35,000 nt of DNA from Prorocentrum cordatum (taxonomy: Eukaryota; Sar; Dinophyceae; Prorocentrales; Prorocentraceae). Position 1 is the first letter of the stretch, and every line of letters begins with the position of its first letter. This document shows positions 8,500 to 19,990 of the stretch, piece by piece. The notes beneath the pieces are model-generated. The model saw nothing but the letters and a program-made list of their open reading frames with translations. It searched no databases and was not told the DNA's origin. Location of the stretch: contig CAUYUJ010018060.1 of NCBI GenBank assembly GCA_963575745.1, positions 301,532-336,531 on the forward strand. Reading direction: 5' to 3'. The position numbers and the translations under genes are program-made.

Positions 8500-9320
8500 C
8501 CAGCGTCCGCACCACATCCCCCACTGCTGTCCCCATGCACCACTCCCCGCTTTCTCCACGGCCCCAACCAATGCCCCACTGTCCGCAATGTCCCACTGTC
8601 CCCGCCGCTGTCCCGTTGAGCTGTCCCACTGTTCCCACCACTGTCCCCACTGTCCCCACCACTGTCCCCGGTGCACCTCTGTCCCATTGTCCCACCGCCG
8701 TCCTCGCCACCGCCCTCACCACTGTCCCCACCACCACTGTACCCTCCCTGTCCCACTGTTTCCACCACGTTCCCACTGTCCCACTCCACTGTCCCCACCA
8801 CCACCGTCCCCACCACTGTCCCACTGTCCCCACTGTTCCCACCGTTGTCCCCGCTGTCCCCACCAGTGCCCCCACCAGTGTCTCACTGTCCCCACTTCCC
8901 CCACCATTGTCCCATCACGGTCCCACTCTCCCCACTTTCCCCACGGTCCCCACCACTGTCCCACTGTCCCCACTGTACCCACCACTGTCCCACTGTCCCC
9001 GCCGCTGTCCCACTGTGCTGTCACACTGTTCCCACTGTCCCCATCACTGTCCCACAGTTCCCAGTGTCCCCACCACTTTCCCCACTGTACTACTGTCCCA
9101 CCACTGTCCTCACCACCGCCTTCACCACTGTCCTCACCACTACCGTCCCCATCACTGTCCCACTGTCCCCACAACTGTCCCGCTGTCCCCTCACCACTGT
9201 CCCCAACACCACCGTCCTCACCACTGTCCGCACCACTGTCCCACCGTCCCCGCACCACTGTCCCCACCACCACCGTTCCCACTGGTCCCCGCATCCCCAC
9301 CATTGTCCAAGTGTCCCGAA
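8500..9320. repeat. CCCACTGTCCCCACCACTGT minisatellite
   Basis: About 800 bases of CCCAC and CACTGTCC units of about 10 and 20 bases, C-rich on the plus strand. The bracketing inverted repeats suggest the array sits inside a defined element. His/Pro/Cys/Thr-rich frames of up to 422 codons are repeat artefacts. Confidence 0.95.
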
Positions 9321-9323
9321 GAG

Positions 9324-9410
9324 CGGGAATCGTTTGCCGGCGGCGAGGGGGGGGGGGGGGTCGAACCGGTAGTGACCCCCCTCGGTTTTCGAGGGGGGGG
9401 GCTCGAACCC
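9324..9410 (+). repeat. Inverted repeat arm, right (GGTAGTGACCCCC family)
   Basis: Right partner of 8392-8491. It runs directly into the 383-bp duplicated unit beginning AACCCGTTATTTGCC. Confidence 0.85.
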
Positions 9411-9788
9411 GTTATTTGCCTGTCATCTCACAACACGTGCAACATCAGGTCAACTCTGAATGGAAGGATTCTTAAAGCAACTACATACCAACACAAATGC
9501 AATATATTCGGCATTATCTTGGTCTTGGGATGCTCCTTTGGTCTCGGACGGAGTATGCACAACTATTCGGGCACCCCTGGTCCACTTCGCCCTCGGCGTT
9601 TCGGCGTCTGGTTGGCCATCCTCCTCAGGACCTTCCACAACCAGCCACACGAGGCAGGCCGACGCTGTCACGAACGACATCCCTGTTTCCTCTGGGACTC
9701 CTTCGTGCACACCAAAGTTGCCAGAAGATGTCAAGCAAAGTTATTGGAACCTGCTGTTTTGGCCTTCAAAGAAGGGAGGGAGCAACTG
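9406..9788. repeat. 383-bp direct duplication, copy 1
   Basis: Matches 10031-10413 with a constant offset of 625 bases and no indels. I count 22 substitutions, so about 94% identity. Both copies keep a 94-codon minus-strand frame (here 9734-9450), but about eleven amino acids differ for about fifteen base changes in that span. That gives no sign of purifying selection on this frame. Confidence 0.95.
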
Positions 9789-10030
9789 CCACCGTTTTCG
9801 TGACACCGTAGGCACCTGGCGGACTGGCCGCAGGTGTCCCTTTTTTCCTTGAATGTCTGACCCCCCGCCCCCGTGACCAGAGCACTGACTGGAGCACAGG
9901 ACGGCGGAGCCGACTTCACAGCAGGCATGCCGGAATCTCTCTGCAACACGCTCAAGCATGCTGGAATCTCTCCGACTGATGTGAAGAGGCTGCGCCGCCG
10001 AAGACGAATTCCTGGAGAGCTTCGGCTGAT
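9789..10030. other. Spacer between duplicated units
   Basis: Unique sequence with a short internal repeat: ATGCCGGAATCTCTC (about 9927) and ATGCTGGAATCTCTC (about 9959). Confidence 0.5.
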
Positions 10031-10413
10031 AACCCGTTATTTGCCTGTCCTATCACAACAAGTGCAACATCATGTCAACTCTGAATGGAAGGATTCTTAA
10101 AGCAACTACATGTCAACACAAGTGCAATATAATCGGCATTATCTTGGTCTTGAGATGTTCCTTTGGTCTCGGACTGAGTATGCCCAACTATTCGGGCACC
10201 CCTGGTCCACTTCGCCCTCAGCGTTTCGGCGTGTGGTTGGCCATCCTCTTCAGGACCTGCCACAACCAACCACACGGGGCAGGCCGACGCTGTCACGAAC
10301 GACATCCCTGTTTCCTCTGGGACTCCTTCGTACACACCAAAGTTGCCAGAAGATGTCAAGCAAAGTTATTGGAACCTGCTGCTTTGGCCTTCGAAGAAGG
10401 GAGGGAACAACTG
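10031..10413. repeat. 383-bp direct duplication, copy 2
   Basis: Second copy of 9406-9788. Both copies are bordered by a member of the GAACCGGTAGTGACCCCC family, copy 1 on its left and copy 2 on its right. Its minus-strand frame (10359-10075) corresponds to the one in copy 1. Confidence 0.95.
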
Positions 10414-10555
10414 AACCGGCAGTGACCCCCCACCCTTTTCATGATGGGCTGGGGGGGAGTGTTCGAACCGGTAGTGACCCCCCCCGTTTTCGAGGGGGGC
10501 GTGGACGGGTTGGGAACCCCCAGTGACCCCCCCCGGTTTTCCGCCAGCAGCGGTA
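10412..10555 (+). repeat. Three tandem copies of the GTGACCCCCC unit
   Basis: Units start at about 10413, 10465 and 10513 (GAACCGGCAGTGACC, GAACCGGTAGTGACC, GAACCCCCAGTGACC). Each is followed by a C-run, TTTTC and, in the first two units, a G-run. The last ends CCGCCAGCAGCGG, matching the inner end of the arm at 8392-8491. Confidence 0.85.
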
Positions 10556-10611
10556 GAACACGCTCTTTCCAATATCGATCTCAATATCGATCGCACTGTC
10601 GATCTCACTCA

Positions 10612-10945
10612 ACGGGACACCACGGGACACCACAGGACACCACGGGACACCGCGGGACACCGCGAGCCACCGGCAGACGGACGGAAGGACGGGGGAGAAT
10701 CATTTGTCTTGACTTCGCCCTAGCAACGGCAGACACCACGGGACACCACGGGACACCGCGGGACACCGCGGGACACCGCGAGCCACCGCCAGACGGATGG
10801 ACGGACGGGGGAGAATCATTTGTCTTGACCTCGCCCTAGCAACGGCGGACACCACGGGACTCCGCGGGACACCGCGAGCCACCGTCAGAGGCACGGACGG
10901 AGGGGGGAGAATCATGTGTCTTGACTTCGCCCTAGCAGCGGCGGG
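10612..10945 (+). repeat. Compound tandem repeat (GGGACACCAC within a ~110-bp unit)
   Basis: Three higher-order units. Each has several copies of the decamer GGGACACCRC, then CGAGCCACCG, CAGACGGA-type sequence, GGGGGAGAATCAT and GTCTTGACTTCGCCCTAGC. The number of inner decamers falls from unit to unit. Confidence 0.9.
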
Positions 10946-11460
10946 TTCATCCCTCTCGCGCGCCCACGCAGCTTGGCCTCGCCCGCACGCACGACACGAA
11001 CGAAACTAAACGGTTTCCCAGTTTGGGGTCTCCGTTCCACTGTGATCTCACCCCCCAACGCGCGACGCTGAAGATGATCAGCAAGATAAGGGCCCCGAAC
11101 CCGTTGGGAGGGACTTAAGTTAAGGTGGCCGGAAACATTAGGAAAAAGTGGGTCTGTTCTGCAGATGCATCGACACACACTGCCCAAATCTTGTATCCCG
11201 AATGAAAAGACAGATACCCGTAAGAGAGGCCACGTCTTCACTGTTATAGGGTTAGGGTTTGTTGTGTTACCCAATGAGAAAAGTCCACTTCCTCGAGCCC
11301 AACTTTGAGCCGCCGCATCTGCAGATCCTTCAGCGCGTCTGGTTCCAGAGGCTTTCAGGACTGTCCCAAGTTGTACCCTAACAGCAACACAACCCTTCAA
11401 CGTCAACGAGCGTCCGAAAACCGACACCCAAAGGAACCGTGTTCTCTGCTTTGTTTCCAG
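10946..11460 (-). other. Unique island with a 185-codon minus-strand frame
   Basis: The minus strand is open from 11469 to 10912 with non-repetitive composition (segments such as SGLFSLGNTTNPNPITVKT and PSQRVRGPYLADHLQRR). There is no recognised domain. The opposite strand carries the acceptor used for the 11461-11679 call, so at most one of the two is likely to be coding. Confidence 0.25.
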
Positions 11461-11679
11461 GGGCCTCACTTCTCCGAGCCCATGTTGTGGGCCGTGGAGG
11501 AGGCATGTCTGACTGGAACTTCATCCACTAAACCGCATGGGGCGGCATGCTCGACTGACACGATGTTGACTCAACATGATTGCTGGTCCTCCACCGCTTC
11601 CCTCCTCCTCCCCCATCCTCCTCCGTCCTCCTCCTCCTCCTCGTCCGACTGGACCCTGTATAAGGCCTGGACGGTTTAA
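11461..11679 (+). CDS. Possible 3'-terminal exon, unknown protein
   Basis: The sequence before 11461 (TTCTCTGCTTTGTTTCCAG) is an excellent match to a eukaryotic 3' splice site. From there a 72-codon frame is open to TAA: GPHFSEPMLWAVEEACLTG, then a Ser/Thr-rich stretch, a CTC-encoded Ser run, and LYKAWTV. The frame is also open upstream to 11305, so this could be a chance ORF. A palindrome, ATGTTGACTCAACAT, lies inside it. The CTGTATAAGGCCTGG region near the stop recurs, reverse-complemented, at 20750-20785. Confidence 0.3.
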   Translation, partial: GPHFSEPMLWAVEEACLTGTSSTKPHGAACSTDTMLTQHDCWSSTASLLLPHPPPSSSSSSSDWTLYKAWTV

Positions 11680-11785
11680 TCGTTTTTTGATAACCGCTGT
11701 TCTCAGTTTTTAGCACATTTTCCAAAGAAATCAAAGAAGTCAATTCAAACCACCAGAAACATACAAGTTGATAAAAGCTACAAGC

Positions 11786-13497
11786 AAGGTTTCGCCTGAG
11801 ACATTTGTCAAAAAGTCATGGTGGAAGGCTGCTTCCTAACGATGTCTCAAGCGAAACCTTGATTATTGGAGAATCCTTTGGATTTTCATTTCTTCGGGAA
11901 TCCGACGGCCCGAGAATGTCTCAAGCGAAACCTTGATTTTCAATAAGGTTAAAGTCAAAAACCAAGGTTTCGCTGAGACATCTGTCAAAAAGTGATGGTG
12001 GAAGTTTACTTTTCTGAGGATGTCTCAAGCGAAACCTTGACTATTGGAGAATCCTTTGGATTTTCATTTTTGGGTAAATCCGACGGAAATTCCGGCGAAA
12101 AAAAAAAAATCGGGTGGATTTTCAAAAAAACAGAGTTTCGCTTGAGACACCCTCCAAACTTTCACTTTTCCCCTATTGATCTTTTCTGAGGATGTCTCAA
12201 GCGAAACCTTGATTATTGGAGAATCCTTTGGATTTTCATTTTTGGGGAAATCCGACGGCCCGAGAAAGTCCGGCGAACAAAAAAAAAAATCCGGTGGATT
12301 TTCAAAAAATCAGGGTTTCGCTTGAGACACCCTCCAAACTTTCACTTTTCCCCTATTGGTTTTTGCCCGATGTCTCAAGCGAAACCTTGATTTTCAATAA
12401 GGTTAAAGTCAAAAACCAAGGTTTCGCCTGAGACAGCTGTCAAAAAGTGATGGTGGAAGGCTACTTTTCTGAGGATGTCTCAAGCGAAACCTTGATTATT
12501 GGAGAATCCTTTGGATTTTCATGTTTGGGAAAATCCGACGGCCCGAGAAAGTCCGGCGAGAAAAAAAAAAAAAAAAATCCGGTGGATTCTCAAAAAATCA
12601 GGGTTTCGCTTGAGGCACCCTCCAACCTTTCACTTTTCCCCTATTGGTTTTTGCCCGATGTCTCAGGCAAAACCTTGATGTTTAGATTTAACCTTATTGA
12701 AAATCAAGGTTTCGCTTGAGACATCGGGCAAAAAACAATAGGGGGAAAGTGAAAGTTTGGAGGGTGTCTCAAGCGAAACCTTGTTTTTTTTGAAAATCCA
12801 CCGGATTTTTTTTTTTTTTTTTTTTTGTTTTGTCGCCGGACTTTTTCGGGGCGTCTGATTCCCCCAGAAAATGACAATCCAAAGGATTCTCCAATAATTC
12901 AGGTTTCGCTTGAGACATCCTCAGAAAACCAGCTTTCCACCATCACTTGTTGCCCGATGTCTCAGGCGAAACCTTGGTTTTTCACTTTAACCTTATTGAA
13001 AATCAAGGTTTCGCTTGAGACATCGGGCAAAAAACAATAGGGGAAAAGTGAAATTTGGAGGGTGTCTCAAAGCGAAACCTTGGTTTTTTGAAAATCCACC
13101 GGATTTATATATTTTTTTTTCGCCGGACTTTCTCGGGCCGTCGGATTCCTCCAGAAAATGAAAATCCAAAGGATTCTCCAATAATCAAGGTTTCGCTTGA
13201 GACATCCTCAGAAAACCAGCTTTCCACCATCACTTTTTGACAGCTGTCTCAGGCGAAACCTTGGTTTTTGACTTTAACCTTATTGAAAATCAAGGTTTCG
13301 CTTGAGACATCGGGCAAAAAACAATAGGGGAAAAGTGAAAGTTTGGAGGGTGTCTCAATCGAAACCTTGATTTTTTGAAAATCCACCAGATTTTTTTGTT
13401 TTTTCGCCGGACTTTCTCGGGCCGTCGGATTTCCCCAAAAATGAAAATCCAAAGGATTCTCCAATAATCAAGGTTTCGCTTGAGACATCCTCAGATA
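11786..13497. repeat. Palindromic satellite of the AAGGTTTCGCTTGAGACA motif
   Basis: About 24 copies of the 18-bp motif AAGGTTTCGCTTGAGACA in alternating orientation, separated by conserved spacers. The higher-order unit is 283-286 bp with four motifs: 12193 to 12476 on the left; 12901, 13187 and 13470 on the right. The right half is the reverse complement of the left, with a symmetry centre near 12691-12697. Motif pairs such as 12600/12765, 12476/12901, 12418/12958 and 12312/13063 share that centre. The left arm lacks about 111 bp in one unit and extends further, to 11786. It is AT-richer than its surroundings. Confidence 0.9.
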
Positions 13498-16400
13498 ATC
13501 AGGCGCATGCTGATGCCGATGATGAGGACCATGCTGATGAGTATGATGATGCTGCTGATGATGATTACGCTCATGTTGACGATGGTGATGATGATGCTGC
13601 TGATGGTGATCCTGAAGACGCTTATGATGATGATAGCAATGCCTATCATAATGACGGTGGTGATGATGGTGATGATGATGGTCGTGATGATGGTGATGGT
13701 GACGATGGTGATGATCATGATGATGATGAGGATGATGGTGATGATGATTGTGATGATGATGATGCTGCTGATGATGATCATGATGCAAATTATCATGATT
13801 ATGATGATGATGCTAATGATAATGGCGCTGGGGATGCTGATAATGATGATGATGGTGGTGACGCTGCTGATGATGAGGATGATGTTGATGGTGATGGTAG
13901 GGGTGATGGTGATGAGGATGAGGATGATAACGATGGTGATGATGATTGTGATGATGATGAATAGTTTGCTGATGACGACGATGATGATGATGCTAATGAT
14001 GATGACGATGATGATGATGCTGATGCTCATGATGATGGTGATTATGGTGGTGGCGATGCTGATGATAATTAAGATGATTTTGATGATGATGAATATGATG
14101 CTGATGACGACGATGCTGATGCTTATAATGCGAATGATGATGGTGATGATGGTGATTCTGATAATTTGGATGCTGATGCTGCTGATGATGCAGGTCAGGT
14201 TGATGATGATGATGGCGATGATAATACTGATGATGGTGATCACGTTGATGCTGATGCTGATGATGATGGTGATGCCGATGATGACGAACATGCTGATGAT
14301 GAGGCTGCTGATGATTATGATATGTATGATGATGATGATGATGATGACGATGGTGATGACGATGATGATGATGCTACTGATGATGATCATGAAGACGCTC
14401 ATGATGATGATAGCGATGCCTGTGATGCTAATGATTGTGATGGTGATGATGATGATGATGATGATGGTGATGATGGTGAGGATGTTTGTGATGATGATGA
14501 TGATGATGATGATAATGATGCTGATGATGATGCTGCTGATGATGATGCGAATGATGATGATTCTCATGGTGCTGATGATGACGCTAATGATGACGGTGCT
14601 GATGATGCTGATGATGATGCTGGTGGTGATGCTGCTGATGATGATGTTGATGGTGATGGTGGGGGTGATGGTGATGGTGATGAGGATGATGACGATGATG
14701 ATGATGATGATGATGATGATTTTGAAAATGATGGTTTTTCTGATAACGACGATGACGATAGTGATGCTACTGATGATGACGATGATGCTGATGCTGATGG
14801 TCATGATGATGCTGCTACTGGTGATGATGCTACTGATAATGATGATGAGGATGATGATGATGATTACTATGCTGATCACGGCGATGATGACGCTAATGAT
14901 GATGATGATGATGTTGATTGTGATGATTGTGATGATGATGATGATGATGATTATGCTAACTTGGATACTGATGCTGTTGGTGATGATGCAGGATGATGAT
15001 GGTGGTGATAATGATGACGATGCTGATCACGTTGATGATGATAACGATGATGCGTATGCTGCTGATGATGATGATGGTGATGCCGATGAGAATGATCATG
15101 CTGATGATGAAGGTGCTGGTGATGATGACGACGATGGTGATGACGATGCTGATGGTGATGCTACTGATGATGATCATGCAGACGCTTATAATGATAGCGA
15201 TGCCGATGATGATGGTGATGATGATGATGGCGATGAAGATGATGATGGTGATGATGTTGATGATGATGATGATGGGGGTAATCATGATGTCGATGGTGGT
15301 GATGATGATGGTGATAATGATTATGCTGATGCTGATGACGATGTTCATCATGACTGTGCTGATGATGGTGATGAGGTTGATGGTGATGGTGGGGGTCATG
15401 GCGATGGTGATGGTGATGAGGATGATGACGATGATGATGACGATTGTGTGAGTGATGATTATTTTTCTGATGACGACGATGGTGATTCTGATGCTAATGA
15501 TGATGACGATGATGATGATGATGCTGATGGTCATGATGATTGTGGCGGTGGTGATGACTATAATGATGATACTGATGATTGTGATGGTGATGATGATGAT
15601 GATTATGCTGGTGACGCCGATGGTGATGATGATGATGCGAATGATGATGATGGTGATGATGATGGTGATGATGATGATGATGATTTGGATGCTGATGTTG
15701 CTGATGATGATGCAGGCCATGCTGCTGCTGATGATGATGGTGATGATGATAATGACGATGTTGATCACGTTGATGATGATGATCGTGCTGATAATGTTGA
15801 TGATGATGATAGTGATTATGATGATGACGATGATGATGATGATGATGCTACTGATGATGGTCATGAAGATGCTTATGATGATGCTAGCGAAGCCGATCAT
15901 GCTGGTAATTATGATGGTGATGATGACGGTGATGATGATGCTGATGCCGATGACGCCAATGAAGATGAAGACGATGATGATGATTGTGGTGGTGATGAGT
16001 CTGATGATGCTGCTGATGATGATGCTGGCAATAATAACCCTTATTATGATGATGATTATGATGGTGATGATGGTGGTGTTGATGGTGTTGATGATGATGG
16101 TGTTGCTGATGATGCTGGTGATGCTGTTGGTGATGATTATGATGATGGTGACTATGGTGATGATGATTGTGATGACGATGGTGGCGGTGATGTTGATGCT
16201 GATCATCATGATGAGCTTGTGCATGATGATGCTGATGTATTCGTCCTGCTGGCGATGACCATGCTGGTGATGATGATGGCTACGATGATAGTGATGATCA
16301 TCATGATGATTATAAGTATGAGGATGGCGATGCCGACGATGACGACGATGATGGTGATAATAGTACCCGTGATCTTGCTGATGAGTGTGACGAAGATGAT

Positions 16401-17844
16401 GATGACGATGACGGGGAGGATGAGGATGACGATACTGAGTATACTGATGATCATGGTAATGATGATGATGATGATGCTGATGGTACTGATGCTGGTGGTG
16501 GTGGTGTCGGTGAATGTGATGATGATGGTTGTGATACTGATGATGATGATGATGATGATGGTGATGATGATAAGGATGATAGTGATAATGATGAGGAGGA
16601 TGAGGATGAGGATCGGGATGATGATGATGATCATGAGGACGAGAATGTGGATGATGCGGATGATGATGTTGATGTTGGTGCTGATGTTGTTGCTGCTGAT
16701 GATGATGATGCTGGATCTGAGCATGATGCTGATGATGACGGCGATGATGATGCTGATGATGGTGATGACGATAATGTTGATGGTGATGATGATTAGGAGG
16801 GTGAGGATGATGATGAGGACGCAGATCAGGATGAGGATGAGGATGCGGATGAGAATAATGGCGAGGGTTCGAATTATGCTCATGCTGATGCTGATGCTGA
16901 TGCTGATGCTGCTGCTGACGCTGATGACTGTGATTTCGCTGATGCTGATGATGATGGGCGGTCGTGTTGGTCGCGGTGGTGATGGTCATGATGCTGGTTA
17001 TAGTGATGATGATGACGATGATGATGATGGTGTTGCTGACGCTGATGCTGATACTGCTGCTGCTGCTGATGCTGATGCTGCTGGTGATGATGCTGATGTT
17101 GGCGCTGATGCTGGCGATGATGCTCATGGTGATGCTGCTGATAATGATGCTGATGATGCTGGTGCTCATGCTGATGCTGCTGGTGATGCTGCTGATGCTG
17201 ATGACCAGAGAAGAAGGAGAATGATGATGCGGATGAGGACCAGGATGAGGATGACGACGACGGTGGTGATGATGATTGTGGTGGTGACGACGACGATGAT
17301 TCTGATGTTGATGGTGATAGAGGTGATGGTGATCGTGGTGGTGATGATGATTATGATGACTCTGATGCTGACGATAATGATGGTAGCGGTGATGTTGGCA
17401 GTGGTGGTGGTGATGGTGAGGAGGAGGACGAATACGAGGATGAAGTTGAGGATGAGGTGGGGGAGGCGGAGGAGGAGGATGAGGGGGATGGGCATCGTGA
17501 TGGAGATGAGGATGGGTATGGGGGTGGTGGGTGGGAATGTGGGATGGGGTATTGGGGATGGTGGTGATGGTGATGGTGATTGTGATGATGATGGTGATAG
17601 TGATGATGGCGATGGTGATGATGATGCTGGGCATGCTGGTAATGCTGGTCATGGTGATCATACTGATCATGATAATGGTGACGATGACGATGATGATGAT
17701 GATGGTGGTGGTGATGCTGGTGATAACCATGATGTGACGATGATGATGCTGATGGTGGTTGTGATGGTAACGATGATGACGATGGTGATGATGATGATGA
17801 TGCTGATCATGTTTTTGGGGATGCGGATGTTCATGGTGGTGGTA

Positions 17845-17878
<34 letters not shown>

Positions 17879-18085
17879 ACGATGACGATGACGATGCAAT
17901 GGCGATGGCGACGATGATGATGGTGATGACGAGGATGATCGTGATGATGGTGCTTGTGATGAACCTGATGGTGATGGCTGGGGTCATGATGGTGATGCTG
18001 ATGATGATGACGACGATGCTGGTGGTGGTGTTGATTATGGTGATTACGGCGTTGATGCTGATGCTTATGGTAATGATAATTACCC
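13498..18085 (+). repeat. 4.6-kb GAT array with higher-order repeats
   Basis: Degenerate (GAT)n over 4.6 kb. Three sets of rare landmarks recur: a TTGGA block at 14166, 14961 and 15685; a GGGGTGATGG block at 13899, 14661 and 15391; a GAAGACGCT-like block at 13614, 14391, 15178 and 15865. They define four higher-order copies of about 0.7-0.8 kb in the first 2.7 kb. The rest (16260-18085) has more GCT and GGT variants and fewer landmarks. Huge Met-, Asp-, His- and Ile-rich open frames follow from phases that cannot easily acquire stops. Confidence 0.95.
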
Positions 18086-18199
18086 TGGCGACGTACCCAA
18101 CCCCTGCGCAACGCGGAGCATAAGTAGCCCGGGGGACGTTATAATGAGGTGATCACGTGACATGGGCGCATATAATTCTGCGAGCGGCATTCGTGGGGC

Positions 18200-18430
18200 T
18201 CGCAGCCCCCCAAGGATGGCGAGGTCCACCTCAAATCTGCGTGGTGCCTCACTCCGCTGGACCCGCCAGCAGCCCTCGAAATGGCGACCGTTACGCAAAT
18301 CGCAGCCCACCAGGGACGGCGAGGTCCCATTTGGTTCCGCGCGTGGCGCCACTGTGTTGGCCCCCCAGCAGGCCTCGAACGTAGCGACAGTTTCACAGAT
18401 CGCAGCCCCCCGCAGGCAAGGCAGGAGGAG
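18200..18430 (+). repeat. 100-bp tandem repeat, about 2.3 copies
   Basis: CGCAGCCCMCC blocks start at 18202, 18301 and 18401, and CGAGGTCC follows the first two. Other shared parts are CCTCGAA and CGACMGTT. It lies just outside the GAT array. Confidence 0.8.
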
Positions 18431-18479
18431 GCAGGCAGGAGGCAGGAGGGAGGCGGCAGGAGACGCGCGAGCAGTGCTC

Positions 18480-18622
18480 TATTCAAAACTAATACCCAAC
18501 CAAGGAGGGTTGGGAATAAAGCAGGAAGCAGGACGCAAGAGGAGGGAGAGAGGCGGGTGGAAGGAAGGTGGAGACCACAGTCCCTTATTCAAAAACGAAT
18601 ACCCAACCAAGGAGGGTTGGGA
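18480..18622 (+). repeat. 106-bp direct repeat with CCCAACC hairpin
   Basis: ATTCAAAA..AATACCCAACC and the following GGTTGGGAAT occur at 18481-18515 and 18587-18622. Each copy holds a perfect 7-bp stem, CCCAACC/GGTTGGG, with loop AAGGAG. The second copy abuts the next GAT block, so it may mark the border where that array is attached. Confidence 0.85.
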
Positions 18623-18635
18623 ATGATGATGATGC

Positions 18636-18676
<41 letters not shown>

Positions 18677-19261
18677 CTGGAGATGAGCATGATTATCATT
18701 AGCATGAAGATTATATGATGATTCAGGTGACGATGAGGATGATGTTGATGTTGGTGATGTTGGTGCTGATGGTGATGCCGATGATGATGCTGATACTGAT
18801 GAAGATGGTGATGGTGGTGGGGGTGGGGGTGGTGATGATGATGATGATTATGCTGATGATGACGCCGATGATGACGATGATGATGGCGATGATGACGACG
18901 ATGATGACGATGATGACCACGATGCTGATGACGATGATGCTGATGACGATGATGATGATGCTGATGGCGATGCTGATGATGATGATGATGATGATGGTGA
19001 TGGTGCTGATGATGATGGTAATGATGGTGGCGCTGGTGATGGGGGTGATGCTGATGCCGCTGATGATGTTGATGCCGATGATGCTGATGATGATGCGGAT
19101 GATGATGGTGATGATGTCGATGATGACAATTATGATAACGACGATGATGCTGACGATGATGATAATGGTGATGGTGATGACGGTGATGGTGGTGATGATG
19201 ATGCCAATGCTGATGCTGATGCCAATGCTGATGATGAAGCTGATGATGATGATGGGGGAGG
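18622..19261 (+). repeat. Second GAT array
   Basis: About 640 bases of degenerate (GAT)n, same type and strand orientation as 13498-18085. Confidence 0.95.
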
Positions 19262-19990
19262 AGGATGATGAGGAGGGGGTGGACGAGGAGGAGGAGGAAT
19301 ATTATCAAAAAGAAGTAGAAGACGAAACATAATAATCATAAGACGAGGAGGAGGAGGAGGAGGAGGAGGAGGAAGAGGATGAGGGCTGGACGGGGGGGGC
19401 GCATGAGGAGGGGGAGGAGGAAGAGGAGAGGGGGGAAGGAGGAGGAGGAGGAGCAACAGCAGCAGCAGCAGAGGAGTAGGAAGGTCGGGAGGGCGGAGGG
19501 TGGAGAAGGACGGCGCTCGGTGTTTGAAGCTCTGCCGTCGCACAGCGTATGCCCAAGGAAGGATGAAGGGACGAGGAGGACGGGTTGGGAGACGATTGGG
19601 GAGGAGGAGGCGGAGGAGGAGGAGGGGAGGAGGAGAAGGAGGAGGAGATGGAGGAGGAGATGGTGGAGGAGATGGTGGAGGAGATGGTGGAGGAGGAGAA
19701 GAGGAGGAGAAGGAGAAGGAGGAGAAGGAGAAGAACGGTGGAGGCGTGCTGAGTAGGGGGGCGGAGGAAGAGGGCCGAGGAGGAGAAGCGGAAGGTAGAT
19801 GAGGATGGCATCGGTGAGGGAGGAGGAGGAGGAGGAGGAGGAGGAGGAGGAGGAGGAGGAGGAGGAGGAGGAGGGGGAGGAGGAGGAGGAGGAGGAGGAG
19901 GAGGAGGAGGAGGAGGAGGGCTTGAGGGATCCTGAGGGGGGAGGGAGAGAGGGAGGGAGGAGGGGAGGAGGGGAGGAGGGAGCGGTGGGG
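19262..19990 (+). repeat. AGG purine tract, long
   Basis: Polypurine tract of over 700 bases, including a near-perfect (GGA)n run at 19818-19919. A less pure segment at about 19500-19580 includes GCTCTGCCGTCGCACAGCG. The Ser/Pro-rich minus-strand frames of up to 380 codons are artefacts. Confidence 0.9.

Noticed and set aside
8535-9803. A 422-codon His/Pro/Thr/Cys-rich plus-strand frame
   Set aside because: Translation of the CCCACTGTCC minisatellite, running across an inverted-repeat arm into the 383-bp duplication.
9450-10359. Conserved 94-codon minus-strand frame in both 383-bp copies as a gene
   Set aside because: About eleven amino-acid changes against about fifteen base changes gives no sign of selection on the protein.
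11786-13497. CRISPR-like array of regularly spaced 18-bp repeats
   Set aside because: The repeats alternate in orientation, the spacers are conserved between units, and no cas gene or prokaryotic context exists.
14956-18111. A 1051-codon minus-strand frame rich in His and Ile
   Set aside because: CAT, ATC and TCA are all sense codons, so the complement of a GAT array is open in every phase.
13480-18123. A 1547-codon plus-strand open frame (Met-rich, then Asp-rich)
   Set aside because: ATG and GAT phases of a GAT repeat cannot become stops by a single base change. Homologous higher-order copies are read in different phases (Met phase before about 14990, Asp phase after), so no protein sequence is being conserved.
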